Positions 38,570 through 42,895 of a stretch of DNA of 42,895 nt are shown piece by piece. The stretch's first letter is position 1. Each line of letters opens with the position of its first letter. The stretch spans positions 1-42,895 of the IMG/VR virus record IMGVR_UViG_3300009497_000011; one strand, written 5' to 3'. A model generated the notes under the pieces. The model searched no databases. It had not been told where the DNA came from and worked only from the letters and a program-made list of their open reading frames with translations. Position numbers and translations under genes: made by a program. The stretch is from a virus.

Positions 38570-39972
38570 TAACTAAACTCCCCCCCATGGACCACCAAGT
38601 CCAAGCCTTTGACCGATTCCAGACTAAAGACTACGGCGCTTTGTTCTGTGAGATGGGAACTGGTAAGACTAAGATCATCCTAGACATCATTCAAAATGGA
38701 CCCGAAGGAGCTGTCCTTGTGATTGCTCCGAATGGTCTCCATCTGAACTGGAACCACTCAGAGATCCCGAAGCACGTAGCAGTAGACCACTCCTGTTACT
38801 GCTGGAAGGGAACACCCACCAGTAAGAAGGCTAAAAACGAACTAGATGAGTTCTTTCAGGACGACTCCCCTTTCAAGTTCTTCTTGATCAACGTAGAGGC
38901 TCTCCGTACTGCTTCAGGTTTCCGACCCGTAGAGCTGTTTCTAAAGCGCCACAAGCCCTCACACATCGTCATTGATGAGTCTACCTGTATTAAGAATCCA
39001 AAAGCCGCACAGACCCGTGCATGCCTCAAACTGGCGAAACTGGCTAACAAGCGTTGGATCCTGAACGGCACCCCCATCACACAAGGACCCTTGGATCTAT
39101 TCTCTCAGTGTAAATTCCTGTCTCCTGACACCATCCCGTACTCTTCGTACACAGCATTTAAGTCCCAATATGCCATAGAAGCCACCATAACCATGCAAAA
39201 TAGGTCTTTTAAAAAGATCACAGGGTACAGGCAGCTTGACCGACTAACGAAGGAATTAGAGCCCTTCTCGTTAAAACTAGACAAAAAGGACTGTTTAGAC
39301 CTTCCCGACAAGACTTTCATCGAAGAGCACGTCGAAATGACCAAAGAGCAAAGTAAGGCATATATGGAGATGAAAGACCTCTGTATGGCTCAGCTTGCTT
39401 CTGGTGAGATTGTAACGACCACACAGGCACTGACCAAGCTCCTGAAGCTCCACCAGATCCTGACGGGCTTTGTAATCGACGACGAAGGTACCACCCACGA
39501 ATTGCCCAGCAACCGCATTAAGCGCCTGTTACAGATCGCAGAAGCCAAGAAACCACTGGTTATCTTCTGTGCTTACAGGCAAAATGTTGCACAGGTTCGT
39601 GACGCTCTCAGTGATGCATACGGAGCGGATAAGGTTGTGACCTACTTCGGTGACACTACCCAGAACGCACGTACCCAAGCGGTGACACGATTCCAGAACG
39701 GAGAAGCTGACTTCTTCATTGGAACCTCGGCAGCTGCCAAGGGACTGACCTTGCACCGAGCAGACACTACTGTCTACTTCAGCAACAACTACTCCTTGGA
39801 GACACGGTTACAGAGTCAGGATCGAATCCACAGAATTGGTCAGACAAACCGCTGTACTTACATCGACCTAATAACACCTAACACCATCGACCAGATGATT
39901 CTAGCGGCACTGGCTGCCAAGAAAGATTTGGCAACCTCCGTACTTAACGACCTAACAGAACTACTGAAATGA
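38566..39972 (+). CDS. SNF2-family superfamily 2 helicase/translocase (468 aa)
   Basis: Walker A is EMGTGKTK (Gly31-Thr35). The Walker B box reads VIDESTCIKNP (Asp137-Glu138), followed by the KRWILNGTPITQGPLDLFSQ segment typical of SNF2 motif III. The second lobe has LVIFCAYRQNVAQV, FFIGTSAAAKGLTLHRADTTVYFSN, and the arginine fingers in QDRIHRIGQTNRCTY. Phage proteins of this group act in replication or recombination. It has no extra domains. The stop overlaps the next gene. Confidence 0.93.
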   Translation: MITKLPPMDHQVQAFDRFQTKDYGALFCEMGTGKTKIILDIIQNGPEGAVLVIAPNGLHLNWNHSEIPKHVAVDHSCYCWKGTPTSKKAKNELDEFFQDDSPFKFFLINVEALRTASGFRPVELFLKRHKPSHIVIDESTCIKNPKAAQTRACLKLAKLANKRWILNGTPITQGPLDLFSQCKFLSPDTIPYSSYTAFKSQYAIEATITMQNRSFKKITGYRQLDRLTKELEPFSLKLDKKDCLDLPDKTFIEEHVEMTKEQSKAYMEMKDLCMAQLASGEIVTTTQALTKLLKLHQILTGFVIDDEGTTHELPSNRIKRLLQIAEAKKPLVIFCAYRQNVAQVRDALSDAYGADKVVTYFGDTTQNARTQAVTRFQNGEADFFIGTSAAAKGLTLHRADTTVYFSNNYSLETRLQSQDRIHRIGQTNRCTYIDLITPNTIDQMILAALAAKKDLATSVLNDLTELLK

Positions 39973-40223
39973 ATAACCTAAAACAACGAATCGTCGGAGC
40001 TGTAGCTACTTTGCTCGGTATCCGTAACAAGATAATCCTCGACCATGAGATCAACGTAGAAGTCACCAAACAGGAGAACAACTACCGTTTCTGGACAGAA
40101 GAAGACGATCAGTACCTCTTGAACCATTGGAAGGACAGTATCGAGAGTTTATCTCTGGTGCTTGACCGTACAGTGGGCTCCATTACATCCCGACGTCACC
40201 GACTAAAGAACAAGAAAGTATGA
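39969..40223 (+). CDS. Myb/SANT-like DNA-binding protein (84 aa)
   Basis: Residues 42-78, FWTEEDDQYLLNHWKDSIESLSLVLDRTVGSITSRRHRLK, have the tryptophan-bounded three-helix pattern of Myb-like domains (W...ED..L...........la..l.RT..sv..R...L). The N-terminal 40 residues are hydrophobic and basic. It could read the repeated elements of this genome or assist the helicase. It overlaps neighbours by four bases on each side. Confidence 0.72.
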   Translation: MNNLKQRIVGAVATLLGIRNKIILDHEINVEVTKQENNYRFWTEEDDQYLLNHWKDSIESLSLVLDRTVGSITSRRHRLKNKKV

Positions 40224-40444
40224 ACGACCCAGTCAATAACCCAACCCACTATACAGCACACCCCAGTGGGGTAGAGTGCATCCAAGTGACAGAGCACATG
40301 AGCTTCTGCTTAGGCAACGCTGTTAAGTACATCTGGAGAGCCGACTTGAAATTCAACAGTATTGAGGATCTCAAGAAGGCTGCTTGGTACATCCAGCGGG
40401 AAATCGAACTACGTGAGCGCCGTGAAGTCTCGCTTAATGAATAG
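40220..40444 (+). CDS. DUF3310 protein, last gene of the early arm (74 aa)
   Basis: The sequence NPTHYTAHPSGVECIQVTEHMSFCLGNAVKYIWRADLKFNSIEDLKKAAWYIQREIEL is a good match to the DUF3310 pattern (NP.HY...g.EcI.......GNA.KY.wR.g.K....EDLkKA.WYl...i). The function is undefined, though some are linked to nucleotide metabolism genes. The final 36 bases overlap the end of the convergent minus-strand gene. Confidence 0.9.
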   Translation: MNDPVNNPTHYTAHPSGVECIQVTEHMSFCLGNAVKYIWRADLKFNSIEDLKKAAWYIQREIELRERREVSLNE

Positions 40445-41101
40445 CGAGATATCATAGATACCAATAGAGTCGCTCGTATCAAACTGTAGCGAACACCCGT
40501 GGGTGAGAAACGCTGAATCGACGGCAAGGGGAAGACCAATACTAAACGAAGTATCTCCAGTCTTGGCAAAGGTCACAGTTCTGTGGGCTAGAGCCGCCCC
40601 ATTTACTTCAAAAATCACTTCAGCAATTTCATTACCAGAAGCTACTGAAGCAGTGAAGTCCAAACGAACATCATAAGCATCACCCACTGCGGCAGGGGTG
40701 ATCTTATTGGTGGACGTATTCCACAGAGATGTAACACCCGTAGGTAGGTACGTGGTTTCGTTGCCTGTACCACTACCGTCAATAGTAAGTTGAGTCTTAG
40801 ACCCTGTGCTTAATGGGCTCCCTGAAGTGTACTGGGAGTCCACATACCGAGCCCACCCTGTAACCGAGCGGATCTTAGCTATGATCTCAGCGGTAGTCGC
40901 TGTTCCTTGATTAGCTAGAGCAGTATGTATGGTTCCGCTTTGTACCAGATTAGTACCTCCGCTGGAGATACTGCCCGAAGTATTATGCGCAGCATTAATG
41001 GCGTCATTAACTTCAGAGGCGTTCTTGTTGATTTGATAAGTAGCCTGAAGCGCAGTAGAAATCTGCGCTCCAGTCAGTGGAATGTTATATGGATCTGGCA
41101 T
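40409..41101 (-). CDS. Fibre-like late protein (230 aa)
   Basis: The N-terminal part is helical and low in charge (TGAQISTALQATYQINKNASEVNDAINAAHN), like fibre trimerisation stems. Residues about 85-225 are beta-rich (YLPTGVTSLWNTSTNKITPAAVGDAYDVRLDFTASVASG...) in a style of jelly-roll or TNF-like receptor binding tips. It follows the tailspike gene and a hairpin terminator. Its C-terminus DFTALT overlaps the DUF3310 gene. Probably a second receptor-binding or tip protein. No chaperone domain seen. Confidence 0.75.
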   Translation of the reverse strand: MPDPYNIPLTGAQISTALQATYQINKNASEVNDAINAAHNTSGSISSGGTNLVQSGTIHTALANQGTATTAEIIAKIRSVTGWARYVDSQYTSGSPLSTGSKTQLTIDGSGTGNETTYLPTGVTSLWNTSTNKITPAAVGDAYDVRLDFTASVASGNEIAEVIFEVNGAALAHRTVTFAKTGDTSFSIGLPLAVDSAFLTHGCSLQFDTSDSIGIYDISLFIKRDFTALT

Positions 41102-41142
41102 ATGTATTATATAACAGAGCGCAGGATGATCTACGCTCTGTT
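41102..41142 (-). terminator. Hairpin between tailspike and fibre genes
   Basis: AACAGAGCG (41113-41121) pairs perfectly with CGCTCTGTT (41134-41142) around a 12-base loop. On the minus strand it is followed by ATATAATACATATG, which has a TATAAT box within seven bases of the ATG of the fibre gene. It may be a terminator for the tailspike with a possible leaderless start after it. Confidence 0.6.
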
Positions 41143-41173
41143 TTGAAGTGTTATACAGGTTGGGTATATGTTT

Positions 41174-42895
41174 TTAACTATTTTTCGCCTTCTGATAACC
41201 ATATAAAGCCCAATTAACGACATGGGCACTATAATTGGGTGTGCCGTCACTTATGTTGCTGTGGTAGACTTTTAGTTGAATTCCGCCTGAATTATTAAAA
41301 ATGTCTCTATTGTTTGTAATCACCTGAGGGTAATCACCAGATGTTCGGGCAGGAGTAAATTGCACAGTTGTTCCAATAAACTCATCACCTGAAATACCAG
41401 TATCAATAACACCGCCACTTGCAACGGAGTCAGTACCTGTTGCGAGTAGTATGGGTCGAGTTTTACTGTGATCTAAATCTATATGCCTAACTGTCCCCGC
41501 TTGGTGTGTAGTAGTGTCACCAGAAAAGGGTGAAAGTTTGTTATCCTGCCACCTAACTGCAGTCGTTACACCCGATGTATTCTGAATAAAGTTGGTCTTT
41601 AGATACGATGTTCCGTTAGCATCACAAGACGCTGTTTGAATCCGATTAAATGTATAAGAACCGTTACTAGCAGAAGCAAATAATCGGACAACATAAAGTG
41701 GTACTGTATTTGATAAGTCTGCTATTAGATTTTTAATAGTAAACCCATCTACAAGAACTTTAGTGGCAAGACTGCCATGACCAGAGAAATACATGAGTGC
41801 AGGGATACTACCAGTCCATACGGTATTACCATATGCTTCAAACTCAAAGTCGTATATACTAACCGTTCCACATATGCCTGTAAAAATAGGAAAACCCACT
41901 GGGACATCGTCATGTTCCGCGTAGTTTGTTGCTGTATCATAAGCGCAACCAATCAAAGAAACACTGGAACATTTTTCAATGTAATATCCATTTATACACG
42001 CTTTGGCCCAACACTTTGTAAAAGTCGTTGTAGTTGGACCACCCGCAGCTGAATCTAAGTGATAAGCAGTTGTCGCATTCCAGACAGTACAACGATTAAT
42101 AGACAGCAACCAATAAAGATCTTCGTAATATATACCCATACGGTAGTCCATAACCTGAATATCATGGAGTGTGTTACGCCCACCACCTTTCATATTAATA
42201 GCTTTAGCGGTAGAATCAAATCCTCTCCAACTACCGCCATCATATCTAAGGTATAGATTACCAATTGAAGAATCAGAAAGTACTGCGGTACGGACAAGGA
42301 AATCTACATCTGCACTGTTATAGAGTACAGTCAAAACGTGGCTAACACCTTGAAGCTTGCGCACCCCATCAATATTCCATGCACCATTAAAATAAAAAGA
42401 CCCTTCAGGTATATGAATGTCACTAAAGCCAGATGTGACTATACTATTTACTCTGGATGTATTATTAGTTCGAGTTGTGGTGTCTGACTCAGTGGCTTTA
42501 ACTCCGAACCACTTAACATTGACTGCACCAGAGTACACTCGTTTCCAACGTCCAGTAGTTACTCCAGTAGCTGCAATAACAGTACCACCATTATCCGTAG
42601 CAGTGCTTGAAGCATCCCAGAAGAAGGTACCTCCGCCGCCGTCTCCTTCGGTATAGAAACCTAGGACTTCTACTGAGCGATTATCTACAGCATCCGTAAA
42701 TGTTTTCAAAGATGCAATTGAAGCAACCGAGTCTGACTTTGTAGCAAGTTCCGTGTCTACATACGTAGTGTCTGACTTTGTAGCCAGCTCCGTGTCTACA
42801 TACGTAGTGTCTGACTTTGTAGCCAGCTCCGTGTCTACATACGTAGTGTCTGACTTTGTAGCAAGTTCCGTGTCTACATACGTAGTGTCTGACTT
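41174..42895 (-). CDS. Tailspike, beta-helix depolymerase-like (partial, runs off right edge)
   Basis: The frame is open from 42895 to 41174 (573 residues visible). Upstream residues form a repeated stalk (see the repeat at 42731). The next module, FYTEGDGGGGTFFWDASSTATDNGGTVI...GRWKRVYSGAVNVKWFGVKA, is the classic tailspike head adaptor found before pectate-lyase-like beta-helices. The remaining ~400 residues show a beta-helix style with regular small hydrophobic and Asn/Gly/Thr residues, ending in a beta cap (SDGTPNYSAHVVNWALYGY). A surface polysaccharide depolymerase is inferred; catalytic residues cannot be pinned. The codon chosen as start by simple ORF rules (TTG 42709) is internal. Confidence 0.85.
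   Translation of the reverse strand, partial: KSDTTYVDTELATKSDTTYVDTELATKSDTTYVDTELATKSDTTYVDTELATKSDSVASIASLKTFTDAVDNRSVEVLGFYTEGDGGGGTFFWDASSTATDNGGTVIAATGVTTGRWKRVYSGAVNVKWFGVKATESDTTTRTNNTSRVNSIVTSGFSDIHIPEGSFYFNGAWNIDGVRKLQGVSHVLTVLYNSADVDFLVRTAVLSDSSIGNLYLRYDGGSWRGFDSTAKAINMKGGGRNTLHDIQVMDYRMGIYYEDLYWLLSINRCTVWNATTAYHLDSAAGGPTTTTFTKCWAKACINGYYIEKCSSVSLIGCAYDTATNYAEHDDVPVGFPIFTGICGTVSIYDFEFEAYGNTVWTGSIPALMYFSGHGSLATKVLVDGFTIKNLIADLSNTVPLYVVRLFASASNGSYTFNRIQTASCDANGTSYLKTNFIQNTSGVTTAVRWQDNKLSPFSGDTTTHQAGTVRHIDLDHSKTRPILLATGTDSVASGGVIDTGISGDEFIGTTVQFTPARTSGDYPQVITNNRDIFNNSGGIQLKVYHSNISDGTPNYSAHVVNWALYGYQKAKNS
42731..42895 (-). repeat. 39-bp tandem repeat in the tailspike stalk
   Basis: Four full 39-bp units (starting at 42731, 42770, 42809 and 42848) and a partial one at the edge encode KSDTTYVDTELAT repeated in tandem. 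The units are almost identical at DNA level, differing in a few bases (for example AAGTT versus CAGCT). Thirteen-residue units of this kind make a fibrous or coiled stalk. The true copy number could be larger since the window ends inside the array. Confidence 0.93.

Overview
This window looks like most or all of the genome of a short-tailed (podovirus-like) double-stranded DNA phage. The evidence is a T7-style virion set: connector/portal, scaffold, capsid, two tail-tube gp11-like adaptors, a gp12-like tail tube protein and three internal virion proteins. It is not a classical Autographiviridae phage, because no single-subunit RNA polymerase gene is present. No integrase, repressor or plasmid functions were seen. 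The host cannot be named from the sequence. Most start codons have no Shine-Dalgarno sequence and are preceded by short contexts such as ACTATG, CCTATG or AATTATG, so the host probably does not depend on SD initiation.

Layout. The genome has two transcription arms. The late arm is on the minus strand from about 21.07 kb leftward to 1: small terminase candidate, large terminase, a small protein, a polyproline protein, portal, a small protein, scaffold, a terminator, capsid, a head-associated protein, a second terminator, two tail-tube A paralogues, tail-tube B, internal virion proteins of 206, 941 and 1554 aa, then small tail-associated proteins and a lectin-like adhesin that runs off the left edge. 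The same strand carries the right end (42895 to 40409): a beta-helix tailspike with a 39-bp repeated stalk, and another fibre-like protein. The plus strand from 22.2 to 40.4 kb is the early and replication arm. It starts with many tiny proteins, two small membrane proteins, a MazG-like hydrolase, a tandem pair of YD-repeat-like proteins, a ribbon-helix-helix protein and a GP88-family protein. It continues with a PD-(D/E)XK nuclease, a family A DNA polymerase, an HNH/AP2 endonuclease, an SSB-like protein, an archaeo-eukaryotic-type primase, a UvrD-like helicase, a SNF2-like helicase, a Myb-like protein and a DUF3310 protein. The arms diverge in a 1.1 kb non-coding region at 21.07-22.2 kb and converge with a 36-bp overlap near 40.4 kb. 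This is what a circular map would show if the two window ends join inside a fibre gene.

How the genes work together. Replication probably uses the primase, the Leu762-type DNA polymerase with proofreading domain, the SSB-like protein, the two helicases and the nuclease. The late arm builds and packages the virion. Two fibre systems, one lectin-like and one depolymerase-like, point to recognition of a polysaccharide host surface. No endolysin was recognised.

Most notable non-coding structure. A roughly 230-bp imperfect palindrome rich in TTACCA/TGGTAA occurs twice, at 21181-21420 and 38161-38388. An exact ATACTATCA motif occurs six times on one strand between 21.9 and 24.65 kb. A two-unit minisatellite lies at 23727-23950. 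A 111-bp diverged copy of the DNA polymerase 3' end lies just past the inserted HNH gene.
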